From NCBI GenBank assembly GCA_003971905.1, contig RSEE01000023.1, positions 496,001 to 560,000 on the forward strand: DNA of 64,000 nt, given 5' to 3'. A model generated the notes under the pieces. It worked only from the letters and a program-made list of their open reading frames with translations, made no database searches and was not told the DNA's origin. The position numbers and the translations under genes were made by a program. Each line of letters begins with the position of its first letter. Position 1 is the first letter of the stretch. This DNA is from Moniliella sp. 'wahieum'. Taxonomy: Eukaryota > Basidiomycota > Moniliellomycetes > Moniliellales > Moniliellaceae. Below, piece after piece: positions 1 to 10,800 of this stretch.

Positions 1-3000
1 GAGTCCTCGACAATAAACAGCGGCCGTAACACGCGCCCACCGTCCGTGTAGAGTCGCAGTTCTTTCTCACGAATGTCATGCACCATGCTCACCTCGTTCG
101 AAATCTCGTTCCGGCGACGCATCATACGCACGAAGTCCACCAGCATAGTCGGCTCGTCGTGTGTGCCGAGCCAAACGCCATTGACAAATACCTTGGTAGC
201 GCGATTATTGGCGACTTGCATGTCTCGAGCGAAAGCAACGAGTACTCATGCAAGAATTGGACGATTGGGGACGATGCCGAACCGACCGAAATGGTCGACA
301 TGAGACTGAGGTTCTTGACCAGACCACAGGCTTGTCCCTCGGGCGTCTCGGCGGGGCAGTTGTGGCTAACGAGGCTGTTGGCAAAGAACGAATGGTTGGC
401 CGACTCGGTAGTGAATCAAACACCGCCTCCGGCTCCACTTCCTCCACCGACTCGATCGGGCACCAACAAACCCTTCGGCTTCAACCGCTCGCAAGCTCTG
501 GAACTTCTCCCACGACAGGAAGTTGGTGTAGAAGAGCACCATGACCACTACGCAGCAGCGAGAGAACGCCGTCCCATGATCGAACTGGAAACTGGCTCCG
601 TCTCGATCCGAGCACGTTTCGCAAAGTGCGCTTGCGACTTGAGGTATTGAACGGGGAGCGCACTCCGCCGCGTCTTAGCTGCACAGTAGCGATAACCCAC
701 ATTCTTGGAACGCAACCAAGTTGCCTGCCCTTTGTGTAAGGTGCACTTCTTCTCCCTGGGGGGCAGCTTTGACCCCGACATCGGAAAGGAGGCTGCGATT
801 GTCCAGCCAACTCCGTAACGAGAGGAGCCATGCAAGGCTTCCACCCCGCCCGAGTAGAACGCATGCGGATCGCGTCTCCTTTGGCACCAAAAATACCCGC
901 AAGGAACTCGCGCTTGACGAGACAGGGGCGTTGAGAGCCAAGGAGGGAGGAGGGTGCCGGCATATAGCAACGAGGAAAGCCTCAGCCGCTGAGGGCAGCA
1001 GATCGGGGCTGCCCTCGATGGCGGGGAGACCGAGGGTACCAAGGTCCGAGTTGACCGCAGCAACATCAGCCGCATCGCTGAGCGTCAACCTCCGTCCCTG
1101 AACACCAGAACGAGCACCAAGCAGGCGGGCAGTAGCGAGAACCTGGGGAAGCGAGAGGTCGGTGTCGACCAAACCACATTGCGAAAGGGCCTCCACCATG
1201 GAGGGGGCAAGGCCAGCGAGCTGAGTGCGGCAAGACGCAAGGTAAATGGCACGGGGGGGAAGTACTTAGATTGCGGGGAAACGAGGATCATATCTGTGCC
1301 GGCCTGCAGTTGACCGACTTTGGTCCACGAGGGTGAGAGCGGGTTCTGTGCCGCACGAAGAGGATGCTCGGGAGTGGCTTTGATCACCCTTCCGTCCGTC
1401 AAAGTCACCTTAAGAAGACGCTCAGGCATCTTGCGGAACCAATGGTGGATGCCGCTCCGCTCAATCTCCAGCGACGACGGCTTGATCGTCGCCACCTCTT
1501 TGCCGTCGGACAGGTCTGCGATGCGCCCACATCCATTCCGTTGCCCAGTACCACCTCCGTATCCGCCGTGACACAAACCATACCCCAATGGGTGTTGTGC
1601 AGCTGCCGTGGCTTGGCAATCTTTCCATCTCGTCCAATCGGGGTGTTGCACCGCCGCAATGGGACAAGGTGGAGGAGAAGGTGTACCGGTTAAGCACTTG
1701 CGACACACCAGCACGTGCAGACATGAACTTTTTTTGGTCGCCCAGTTGCCCGTCGCAACAGAGTACTTTAGGCCATTGGTAATGGTCGACGCCTTGACAG
1801 CTGGGTAATGTGGAAATCCTTCTTCTCCTCCACACTTTTGGAGATGCGGTAGATATCGCGCGTAAGCTTGCGGAAAAGCATGCGGAAAAGGCCTGCCAAC
1901 AAAGGCCCAGCCATGTCGAGACGCTTCTTGCCGAAGTGGTCACGGTCATCAATTTCGCGCCGCTCGAGGGCAGTGAGTAGGAGACGATGAATCATGTACC
2001 CAAAGAAGTAGGCCTTCTTGGTGTTACTCCCCTCAGACATGGAGATGCGGCAGCATCTCCTTCTGCAGAATCTCCTGCGCGTAGTGGCGACGACGTCCAC
2101 GCGCCAGACCAGTGACCGTGCCACGTCGACCAATCCAGTCCAGTGCATTCTCCCGATCTTGGATGCTGAATGCCTCTTCAATACAGGGCTTGAGCATCTC
2201 AAGCATCTGCGTGTCGTTGGGATCGTAGCAAATGTGCTGGAGGATTTCACGATCGGGGACAATGCCAGCGCACGAAACACAATCACGATCGGCACGTCCG
2301 CCTTGATGTAAGGCAAGGTAGCACGGATCACACTCCCACTGTTGCCCTTGTCGCCCGAACGGGCAAACATTTTGACCTGCATTGTGCTCACCGTCTTGCC
2401 TCCCGTCTCAACCGCACTGCGAATCTCAGCGAGGTAGTTGACTGGCGAAGGGCTGACTTGGAGAAGACATATACATGGTTTGCCGCCATCCTCTCTTGGG
2501 CAATCAGCACCTTTTCAGACCCATTGATGATGAAGTATCCACCCGAGTCGCAGGGACACTCATCCTTGCATACTTTTGGTTGTCGTCCATGTTGGTCAAA
2601 CGACAAAACGTAGACTGAAGCATGATGGGCACTTTGCCAATGAAGACCTTCTGCACCTCGGTGGCCGCGCCACGCTCCGCTGGCTCCCATGTATCATCCT
2701 CATCCTCCACCTTGAGGTACTTGCGCTGCGTCACATCAAGGAAGATGGGCGCGGCATACGTCAGGTTACGCAGGCGGGCATCCTGAGGGAAAAGCGGACC
2801 GGTGGATCCATCGTCCTCCGTCTGCTTGGGGAGCGAGGTGTAGATTTGGCCAAAGACGATCTCATACCGAATCTGCGCAAGAGTCAGCATGATAGGAAGG
2901 AAGGAGAGACGGCATCGGGACCGGAAGGGGAGTAAAAATACGTACGGTCCTGTCGTCAATTTCGCCATTGTACTGCTTGGCTTGCTCGAGGGTCAGCTGG

Positions 3001-3269
3001 CCTACTTCCTGGACGAGCTCCTGCATGGTGGTGCCGAGGAAATCGTTGAACGAGTCGAGCTGCTGCGGACAAGACCGCGCGAGTCGAAGAAGGAGCGGAT
3101 AATGTCCCATGAATCCTGCTGCCTCAGCTCCTCCTCCTGGGGGTCGTCGTTGGCCAGGGGGTACTCGTCAGCCTTGTCGAGGTACGAGTCGTAGTCCTTG
3201 GCTCCGTCTGAGGGGGGGCGGGGGGTCAGTCAGCATGGGCAGCAGGAACGCGCGGAAGGACGTACCCAT
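1..3269 (-). CDS. RPB2: RNA polymerase II second-largest subunit RPB2 (5' two thirds; continues off the left edge)
   Basis: Catalytic beta-like subunit of nuclear RNA polymerase II. Exon 1 is only ATGG (3266-3269). After an intron at 3208-3265 (GTACGT...CAG) the protein reads [17 protein letters not shown], the usual acidic RPB2 N-terminus. A second intron lies at about 2885-2945, before [11 protein letters not shown]. Family hallmarks follow in order: [105 protein letters not shown] and [17 protein letters not shown] at the left edge. The last two blocks are separated by an intein (359-1575). Several single-base slips break the frame, for example near 3080 where one base is missing before QQLDSF. 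The gene is essential, so these are probably sequencing indels. It is transcribed divergently from CWC25. Confidence 0.96.
359..1575 (-). mobile_element. Intein with LAGLIDADG (DOD) homing-endonuclease domain inside RPB2
   Basis: An in-frame protein-splicing element of 1217 bp (about 405 residues) splits the conserved RPB2 string between HNTHWGMV and CPAETPEGQ. Block A is [13 protein letters not shown], beginning with the nucleophilic Cys at 1573-1575. Block B is [19 protein letters not shown], with the TxxH motif (TPEH). An endonuclease region follows: [13 protein letters not shown] at about 880-925, then [13 protein letters not shown] at about 675-715, a motif typical of DOD inteins. Block F is [10 protein letters not shown] plus [16 protein letters not shown], and block G is SHN followed by the +1 Cys (codon 356-358). 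All splicing residues are present, so excision is plausible. At least three frame slips lie inside (about 1530, about 885 and 412-416), comparable to those in the host gene. The acidic residue expected in the LAGLIDADG helix is Lys as read, so endonuclease activity is uncertain. Confidence 0.95.
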
Positions 3270-3648
3270 TGGGGGCAGCGAGTAGCAGCGGAGAGGGGTG
3301 GGGTGGGGGCAGCCGTGCGCGTCGGCAGACACGGCGTGGACGGGAGGCGGGAGAGGAGAAGGAGGTGGTGGTGGCGGCGTTCAGGCGGTTGAGTGGCAAA
3401 CCAGCGGGTGATCGCCTGAGCTCAGGCCGCTGGCTGCCGCCGGGCGATTACCGCAGAAGGTTGACCTGCCACTGCCCCCGTGCCACCACCCATTAGGTCA
3501 GCAGCACTTAGGTAAGCCTTTCGGCTGCGTTGGCTGCTGCAATTTCATTTTGGCCGTTTTGGGTCATCCGATGGATCCTCGCAACCGCCACCACCACCAC
3601 CCCCAACCCCTCCCCCTTGGCCTGGCGCGGCAGCGTTCATTCTGCACC
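3270..3648. promoter_or_regulatory. Shared divergent promoter region RPB2 / CWC25
   Basis: 379 bp separate the start codons of the divergent RPB2 (-) and CWC25 (+) genes. The sequence is GC-rich, with G-rich tracts on the + strand near 3290-3390 and CA/CCA-rich DNA at 3585-3615. I see no TATA box. No coding sequence is supported. Confidence 0.5.
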
Positions 3649-5113
3649 ATGGGCGCCGGTGATCTGGTACGACCTCCTCCCCTCCCATTCTGGGTCTTTA
3701 CACCGCCCATATACTGACTTCTCTCCTGCCACAGAATATGAAAAAGAGCTGGCACCCGCTCTTGATGGTCAATCAGGAAAAGGTGTGGAAGCGAGAAAAG
3801 CATGCCCTCGAGGAGCGCAAGAAGCTCGACGAACTCAAGCGCGAGCGCGACCAAGAACGCGAACTACAGGAACTTCGTCGACTCCAAGAAGAAGCGGCGG
3901 CAAGAAACGGCAAGAACGGGTGGATTGGATGTACGCCGCGCCACCCAGGGCGAGACGAACGCTGAGGAGATGGAGGAGTATCTTTTGGGCAAAAAGAAGA
4001 TTGACAAGATATTACGGGGGACGAAGCACAAAAATTAAGCGCTGTGGGAGGACAGGTCGGACCTTCCAGCTCCAACGTAAACTCCAACTCCAAGACGCAA
4101 GGCTATCAAGCCCTGCAGAACGCCAACACCGCCCAGGACTTGGCCGCCAAGGTGCGCGAGGATCCGATGCTCGCCATCAAGCGGCAAGAACAGTCCGCCT
4201 ACGAGGCCCTTTTGCGGGATCCGGCACGCCTTCGCCAGCTGAGAAAGCAACATGGCCTTGACAGTGGGGATAAAGATAAGGATAAGGATAAGGATCAGCG
4301 TCGACAAGAGCGCCATCGCCGCCATCGCCGCGACCGAGACGAACGAGAAGACCGTCACCGCCGCGACCGTCACCGCGACCACGACGAGAGGGATGAGCGC
4401 CATCGGCACCATTCTCTTCGGCATCGCTCTCATCATGATGTGGAAGAATCGCGCAGTCGTTCCCCAAGCCCGGGACGACGACGGGAAAGAGATGAACGCC
4501 CTAGTAGCTCCCGACGCAGTCACGAAACCTTCCTCCTCCTCTCGGCGACACCACTATCTTCTTCCTCTCTGGACGACTCTCGGCGGGACGACTCTCGGCG
4601 GGACGGCGGGACGACTCTCGGCGGGATGACTCCCGGCGGATGACTCCCGGCGGGACGACTACGCTTCTTCCTTCCGGAGAGGGAGTGACTCCTACGCCTC
4701 GCGGCGGGACGAACGCAGTGTTCGTAAGGCCGAGCGGGGAGATCCGGAAAGGGATCCTCACCGCACCTACTCTACCCCTCGTTCTTTCGAGGCAGGTGCC
4801 AGCACGTCGGGCGGTGGCGGACTGACGGCGGAGGAAAAAGCGGCGAAAGTGGCTGCGATGGCCTCGGCGGCCCAGTCGGTGGAGGTAGCGCGCGGTGAGA
4901 GGGTGGCGCGCGATGTGCGGAGGAACAGGCGGAGTTGGAGCGGGAAGCACAGCTGCGGGAGCAGTTGAAACGTCGGTATGGCGCTCATGCCACGGACGAG
5001 GTGGTGCGGCGCGAGATGCGCTGTCGAACCAAAAGGTGCTGGATCCGAAGATGGACTTGAAACAGAGCATCGGACGGCAGCGCCGAGGGCTGCAGCGCTT
5101 AGCCGATGAATGA
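3649..5113 (+). CDS. CWC25: Pre-mRNA-splicing factor CWC25
   Basis: Cwc25 joins the activated spliceosome after Prp2 and promotes the first transesterification. Exon 1 encodes MGAGDL. An intron at 3667-3734 (GTACGACC, branch ACTGAC, CACAG) precedes [20 protein letters not shown], the diagnostic Cwc25/CIR N-terminus. Next come a charged helix ([19 protein letters not shown]), VDWMYAAPP, and [17 protein letters not shown], all family hallmarks, although they sit in different frames because of indels. The middle (4044-4660) is an RS/RD-rich low-complexity region with a KDKDKDKD run and a minisatellite. The C-terminal part has [19 protein letters not shown] and [20 protein letters not shown] before the TGA at 5111. 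At least three frame slips are needed to read it through (about 3890-3960, 4030 and 4650-4950). Confidence 0.87.
4571..4664 (+). repeat. Minisatellite in the CWC25 RS/RD domain
   Basis: About six imperfect copies of a 15-bp unit resembling GGACGACTCTCGGCG. One frame encodes repeated DDSRR. The last copies drift to GATGACTCCCGGCG. Copy-number change here would lengthen or shorten the RS-like segment in multiples of five residues. Confidence 0.8.
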
Positions 5114-5495
5114 AGGCATTGGGGGTCTGCGGGTTGTTTTGTATTCGCGCTGGCCAGCTGGGCACTGCTCTATAGACCACACGAAAGTAGCCCTGCTCGT
5201 GTGCAAGTCGAAGGAAGATGCAGTAGTAGCGCCAGAACGCCGGCTGGACGGGGGATGTTGGGTGTTAATTGGACTACAACCATCGGGTGTGGTTCGGAGC
5301 TAGAAGGCAGCTGTGCCGATCTGGCACTGGGCGGAACGCGCGCCGTCCGGTTCCGCCCAGCTGACAAAATCGCGGCGCCGACCGCTGATTGCGATGCAGG
5401 ACATGGGTGACGGCGGCCGGACTGCCTGCGCCTCCGGCAGCGACAAACGGCAACGGGCGGCCGTGCGCTCGGATTGCTTCCCCCACCACCCCGCC
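5114..5495. other. Intergenic spacer, CWC25 to ACP1
   Basis: 382 bp between two same-strand genes, combining the CWC25 3' end with the ACP1 promoter. No convincing coding sequence, RNA gene or TATA box is visible. Confidence 0.5.
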
Positions 5496-5983
5496 ATGCT
5501 GGCCTTCGCCGCCCGCTCTCTGCTGCTGCGTGCCCCCTCCTCCGCGCGCCACTGCCCCCGCTGCTGCGCATGATGCAGCCCGCCGTGGCGGTGCGCATGT
5601 ACAGCTCCGCCACTCTGACCAAGGACGCCATTTCGTCCCGCATCCTCGACGTGCTCAAGAGCTTTGACAAAGTCACCCCCGACCAGCTGACCACCTCGGC
5701 CTCCTTTTCCGAACTGGGTTTCGACAGCCTCGACAGTGTCGAGGTGCTCATGGCCATCGAGGAGGAATTCAACATTGTACGTGCTGTCATCTTGTGCTTG
5801 GGGCGACGCTGTACACTGCACTACTAACTCGTCCCAGGAAATCCCCGATGCCGAGGCCGACGAAATCTTGACGGTGCCCCAAGCAATTGAGTACATTGCC
5901 AAGACCCCCGAGGGTGCGTGCTCCTCTCTTTTTTAGCTCTTCGTGGACAGTGCACTAACCTGGATGAGGCTACAGCAAGCTAA
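5496..5983 (+). CDS. ACP1: Mitochondrial acyl carrier protein (NDUFAB1-type)
   Basis: Carries acyl chains on a phosphopantetheine arm in mitochondrial type II fatty-acid synthesis. Family members also act in complex I and Fe-S/LYR assembly. From ATG 5496 the protein begins MLAFAARSLLLRAPSSAR, an Arg-rich amphipathic presequence. A frame slip near 5550 is needed to reach LLRMMQPAVAVRMYSS. The mature part has SRILDVLKSFDKVTPDQL and the prosthetic-group motif ELGFDSLDSVEVLMAIEEEF, whose DSL Ser is the attachment site. Introns are at 5777-5837 (GTACGT, branch CTAAC, CCCAG) and 5914-5975 (GTGCGT, branch ACTAAC, ACAG). The last exon adds two residues, giving KTPEAS and TAA at 5981-5983. Length matches the family once spliced. 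Confidence 0.93.
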
Positions 5984-6401
5984 GCCACCTCGGCACGCAG
6001 AGATCGTTAATCATTGTTGGAGTCCCATTTCCTATTGTGGCACGCCTCGTAGAGCGTTTGAATGGAAGTTCCATGCGATGGCAAATGCGGAAGGGGGGAA
6101 ACGATCTGCGGATGACCTAAGATAACAGTATACTAGAACCAATCATAGGAGCAAAGGATGACAATTTCCCTGCCTGACCCCCACCCCCCAAAAAGCACGC
6201 ATCGCCCAAAGTACCCTGCTTAGCCCCAAGTAACACATCATTCATTAATCATTCCAGCTTGCTCCTTATTTCCAGATCACATGGCCCGGAGATGGAAATG
6301 CGCGTAACAGCTATAGAGCCTATATATATGTTCCTGTTCCATCTAACCTGACCAAGTAAATGTCTACTCCGGTTGGGCCGCAACAGGAAGAAACATGAAA
6401 T
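5984..6401. other. Convergent 3' spacer ACP1 / C1D
   Basis: 418 bp between convergent genes, more AT-rich than its surroundings, with several TATATA-like and polyadenylation-like stretches near 6300-6360. No gene is seen. Confidence 0.5.
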
Positions 6402-7430
6402 TCACTTAGTCGAAGCGGGCGACTCCTTATTCTTCTTGCCACGCTTCTTTTTGGGCTTTTCTTGTTCCTTTGTGCCTTTTGGCGTCGGAGTGGATGATGG
6501 TGCAGCGTCAGACTCGCTGACAGGTTGGGAGCGCGTCTCTGCACTTGGTTGATCCAGCATCGTCTCCTCCTTCCCTTCGGAGGCGTCGAACGGATCCATC
6601 TTCACCCGTTTAGTCTTAGGGGGATTGGCTGCTTCAGGCTCGTCCTCTTCCTCCTCCTCCTTCTTATTTCGGATGACTTGCGCTTTCCCTTCCCCTTTGT
6701 TGCTTCCCCCGCCTCGCTGGATTTGGACTTCTTGTCCTTCTTGCTTTTTTTCTTGTCCTTCTTGCCTTTGGTCTCCTCATCCTTTTCATCCTTCTCAAAA
6801 TCAAACCGCTTGTGCGTTGGTTCCTTCCCAATCGCATGCTTAATAAACCGGTTGGCCGCTGCTGTATCGAGATTGGATCGTGCTGGCCAAACGAAAGTCA
6901 GTAAATACTGTCCCAGGCCGCCCCCTTGAAGGAAATAAAATGAAGACAACGTACCCTCTCGTGCCTCTGGGTTCTTGGCGTTCTTAATCTTGTGGAAATA
7001 AGCCTTGACGCGCTCCAGCTCAGGTCCGACCGGGTGATTGGTAGGATCAATACCCTTCACTTTCAAGTACACTAGTGTTTGCCGTGTCAGTTCCCGATTT
7101 TCATTCCCACCCAAGGCCAGCCGGATTGTACACATACTCCACACGAGGTCCAACAGCACATACGCTGTCGAGGCGTACATCCTTGCTGATGCCAACTTCC
7201 TTCCCGCTCCGCCTCTTCAGGCGACAAGGTCTCCCCTTCTCCTTCTCCCCGCCCGAAGCTGAAGGGGCGGCCGCGCCACCCGATGCGGCAGAGGCCGAGG
7301 ACGAGCCCTGCTGAAGGCGTTTGGTGAGCTGCGCAAGCGGCTGAGCAAGCAACGGCTCAAGCACCTCCATCAGTCCTTCAAACGACTCCGCAAACGTCTC
7401 CAGCTTGGGTGCGGGTGACTCAAGCGACAT
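6402..7430 (-). CDS. LRP1: Nuclear exosome cofactor C1D / LRP1 (Sas10/Utp3/C1D family)
   Basis: C1D/Lrp1 binds Rrp6 and RNA and assists nuclear exosome 3' processing of rRNA, snRNA and snoRNA. The chosen start (7430) gives MSLESPAPKLETFAESFEGLMEVLEPLL. The conserved C1D core is ASTAYVLLDLVWSM then RLALGGNENRELTRQTLVYL, KVKGIDPTNHPVGPELERVK and AYFHKIKN. An intron at 6883-6954 (GTACGT, branch ACTGAC, CCAG) joins NPEARE to ARSNLDTAAANRFIKHAI. The tail is Lys/Ser-rich (KKDKKKSKKDKKSKSS) and ends KKKRGKKNKESPASTK, typical of nucleolar RNA-binding proteins. Frame slips near 7190-7250 and 6610 are required. Confidence 0.86.
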
Positions 7431-7811
7431 GGCGGGGGCAGGTGGTGGTGGTGCTGGCGACTGGTTGCGAAGGGCCAGCTGCTGATATGACGGGGGGGGG
7501 CGGGCGGAACGAGCTGAAATTTTTTCCAAGGCCGCCAGGCCTGAGCAGGAGGGCAGTCGGTCCAAACCCCTGCCATGCAATTTCAACGCGTTCCGCTATT
7601 AAAGTGCAGGTCTAGTAGCACATGGCGCATGACACACAGCGGGGTGTATACAGACGACTGTGGGCGTGGACCCGATCTGTCCTCCTTTCAACACATACAA
7701 CAGCCACGAGATAGAAATGATATGAATCACACTGCAAGGTATCCAAAACGAAATGAAAACGACAGCCAAAACGAAAGGGAAAAGCCCCTGGCGAACTCTG
7801 TTCGCCCCAAC
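7431..7811. other. Intergenic spacer between C1D start and IML1 stop
   Basis: 381 bp holding the C1D promoter and the IML1 3' end (both genes on the minus strand). A G-run at 7492-7500 is a homopolymer. No gene is supported. Confidence 0.45.
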
Positions 7812-10800
7812 TCAGAACCGGCCTTCCAGCATTGGCGAGTAATCCGGCAAGATCTGGGATGCCATGTGGCACACCCTCGACGGAACGGACGGCGGCACAT
7901 CCGTTCCCACGGGCGCCTCCCCCGCATACAACCGCACCAAAATTCGACGGTAAAACGTCTGCAACGCGACGGGGTCAGAGCAAAAGGCTTCAAACTCGCT
8001 CCGCACTCCTTCGGCCGTGAGACGGGGCAGAGGCGTCGATCCACTCCCCGAACGCGATCGGGCCGGTGACGAGGTCCCCCCCGACGAAGCGTTGCGGCGA
8101 TGATGCAAGCCGAGCGAGACGGAGCCCAACGAGGCCGAGGCAGCTAACTGACTCGAATTGTAAAGACGATTGTCGAGCCAGAGAAAGCCTTCGTTCCCTC
8201 CCAAGATTTGGGCAAAGGCCAAGCCCGACCGGTGGACAAACTGCGAACGCTCGAATTTGGTGGGCCGGGATTGGTAGTTAATCTCCACATTGGCCGGGTA
8301 CCGCGTAGAGGCTTCTTGGTCGAGAATGAACCCCCAATGGCGCAAGAGGCAAAACTCAAAGTAAGCGTCGGGTACTGTATGTTCAGGGAGCCGATGCGCG
8401 TACGCGTGGACCGGCGGTGGGGGCACGGCCAGCCGAATCTGGCGGGGCGATTGGAACGGATTGTGTTGGGCCACACTGCTGATTTGCTCGATTGGGGCCT
8501 CGACCAACATGAGTCCTTCTTTTTCCAACAACCGGCTCCAATTTTGAACCAGCTCTTCAATAAAGAGCGACGTAGTGGCCATCCAATGGATCTGGAAGTT
8601 GAACCCGTTCACTGTGACCAGTCAGTATACTCGGGGGCAGTAGATAAAGAGACGGAGGAAAAGACAACGTACTGGGGTTGTGGGAGATGTCATGGTGGAT
8701 GATACAGATTTCAGCGCGGTCGCGGGAGTTGGCGTCATCAGAATGGCCTACCCGACGCGAATTGTGGTACTGGCCCACATCAAATGCAATCGACCGCGAC
8801 AGCTGGATATGGCGCTTCCCTTTCGACGGCCAGCGGGACTCCTTCCCGGTCCCCGGGGCAGAGGAAGGAGGGGCAACGGCTTTCCTGCGACGTCGGTGTA
8901 CCCTTGTCACCCAAACCGATCTGTTGCCAGTCTTTGGTAAGGGAATAAAGTAGTGGCCGTCTTTAAAGTCGTGGACGTGACGCACGTGCTCAAGGAAGCC
9001 CTGTTGCATCAGCTGGTTGCCAATCGCCACTGCCGCGCGATCAGGCACGTCCTCGAACCGCTCGGTAAGCCAAGACACAAGTTCTGAGCCATAAAATGAG
9101 CTTGGGTACGTCACGCGGCGCCATTTGTGGTCCTCAATCAGTTTTGCTCCACCAGGCGCTGTGGTGGTCAACATCTCAGCCGCCAGGACAGAGCGCGGAG
9201 TATCGCTAAGTTCTCCTTTTTCCCGCGTGCATGGGAGCCAGGCGCATTAGAGGTGCTGCCGGTACCAGTATAAGAAGGCCAGGTCTGATGGAACAGGGCC
9301 AAATTGCGGAGGAACGGCTCATCAAACAAGCTCTGAGTTGGATCGAGCGAGGTCATGAGGAAACTGAACGCTTGCCGTGGTTCCCCCACTTTGCGCAAAT
9401 GGAACCGTTGCAGCTCAGCAGCCAGTCGGCTCATGCCAGCAATCCGAATTTCCTCTAGCGAAAGGTCCCGCTTGCTCGCCATCAGCTCCGACACCTCCGA
9501 GTCGTCCATCAGCTTGGGCACCACAATGAATCGAGCTCGCCAGTATTTCAGCTCCTCGATCAGTCGGTCCTCAAATCCGCTAATCAGGCCGTCCAGGTAC
9601 GTCCAATTGTACTGGGCTGAGGAGGGGAAGTGGAATTCGGCGGACAAGTTCTGGTATCCGGGTAGATCCCTGGCCCAGATACAGCAACTGTACGTGATCG
9701 GTGCGGTCGAGTACGTGATATGCTTGAGATAGCGTTTAACGTTGATCACGCCGCTGTCCTTGTCGTAGCTGATGCGGTGGATCTGGTTGGAGAGGGACAA
9801 AAAGATGGGGTTGCCTGCGGTGATCAGGCCGGGCATAAACGATTCCGACGGATGGCGGAGGGTAAACTTGGCTTTGGGCCCAAACACACTCGATTGGTCG
9901 CCGACAAAGTTGCTTAGGGTAGAAGAGGTGGTGGTGGGAACGATGAACTGGAAGCCACGCGAAAGACGCTGGTAAACCATCTCCTTCAGAACCGACACGG
10001 CCGTTTTGAGGGGGGATGTAGGACGCATGGTTGTCCCTGCGGTCAAGGTAAAGGTTGCGCATATGGTATGACTGGCGTGGATGCCGCGGCTGTTTAAGGA
10101 AGAGACTGGTTGCGCCCTCGGAAATCGAAGCAACGTAAGGATGTTCCTGCCAGTGGGCCATGAGGTCTTGTGCTTCTGGGAGCTGTGACGCTGTCAATGG
10201 CAGACAAGCCGGGCTAGTCATGGAGCGCCACTTGACTTCATGGTGGCTCAGTCGATCGGGAAGAGGTACTGCCAGCGCATCAAGTCGGTATAGTTGCCCG
10301 CCGATGGCTTTTTGGGCTTGGAAGGGTTGAGCGTCTGGTTGTCCAGAAACTTGATTGCTCCCTTGGGCAGGCCCAACTGGGACACCACACCTCCCGTCAC
10401 CCCTGTCCATTCAGGGGTGATCTCATCGTCCGATTCGTCCACCGCTTCCCCTCCTCTTCCCCTGCTGTCTTCGTCCATTGGGGGATACTGATGGGGGTGC
10501 GATTGTGCGGCTCGGTGCCGGTCTCGCTGGCAGAGGTGGGAGCGTCGTCCGTGTTGCGGCGGGAGAGGTAACCCCGATTCCACCAACTTCCCTTTTTCTG
10601 CTCGCTTTTGGCGGTAGAGCGGCGGGATTGCAAACGGCCTTGCTTGGGAGAGCGGGTGGAATGACCAGAGGCTACGCTGCCCCCATCCGAGGGAGCTGGG
10701 CTGCGGACAGGAACTCCATTTGTAGCGAGGATCTGACGAATCTGTCGGGTCGCAGAGAGGGACCGTGAGGGTGGCGCGGGGCGAGGTTGAAGCGAGTTCA

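Noticed and set aside
359-1575. The RPB2 insert as a spliceosomal or group I intron
   Set aside because: The insert starts TGTGTCACG, without GT...AG splice signals at its borders, and encodes intein blocks A, B, F and G.
1-3269. RPB2 as a pseudogene
   Set aside because: All conserved blocks including the intein are preserved at the residue level; single-base slips occur equally in other essential genes, so sequencing error is the simpler reading.
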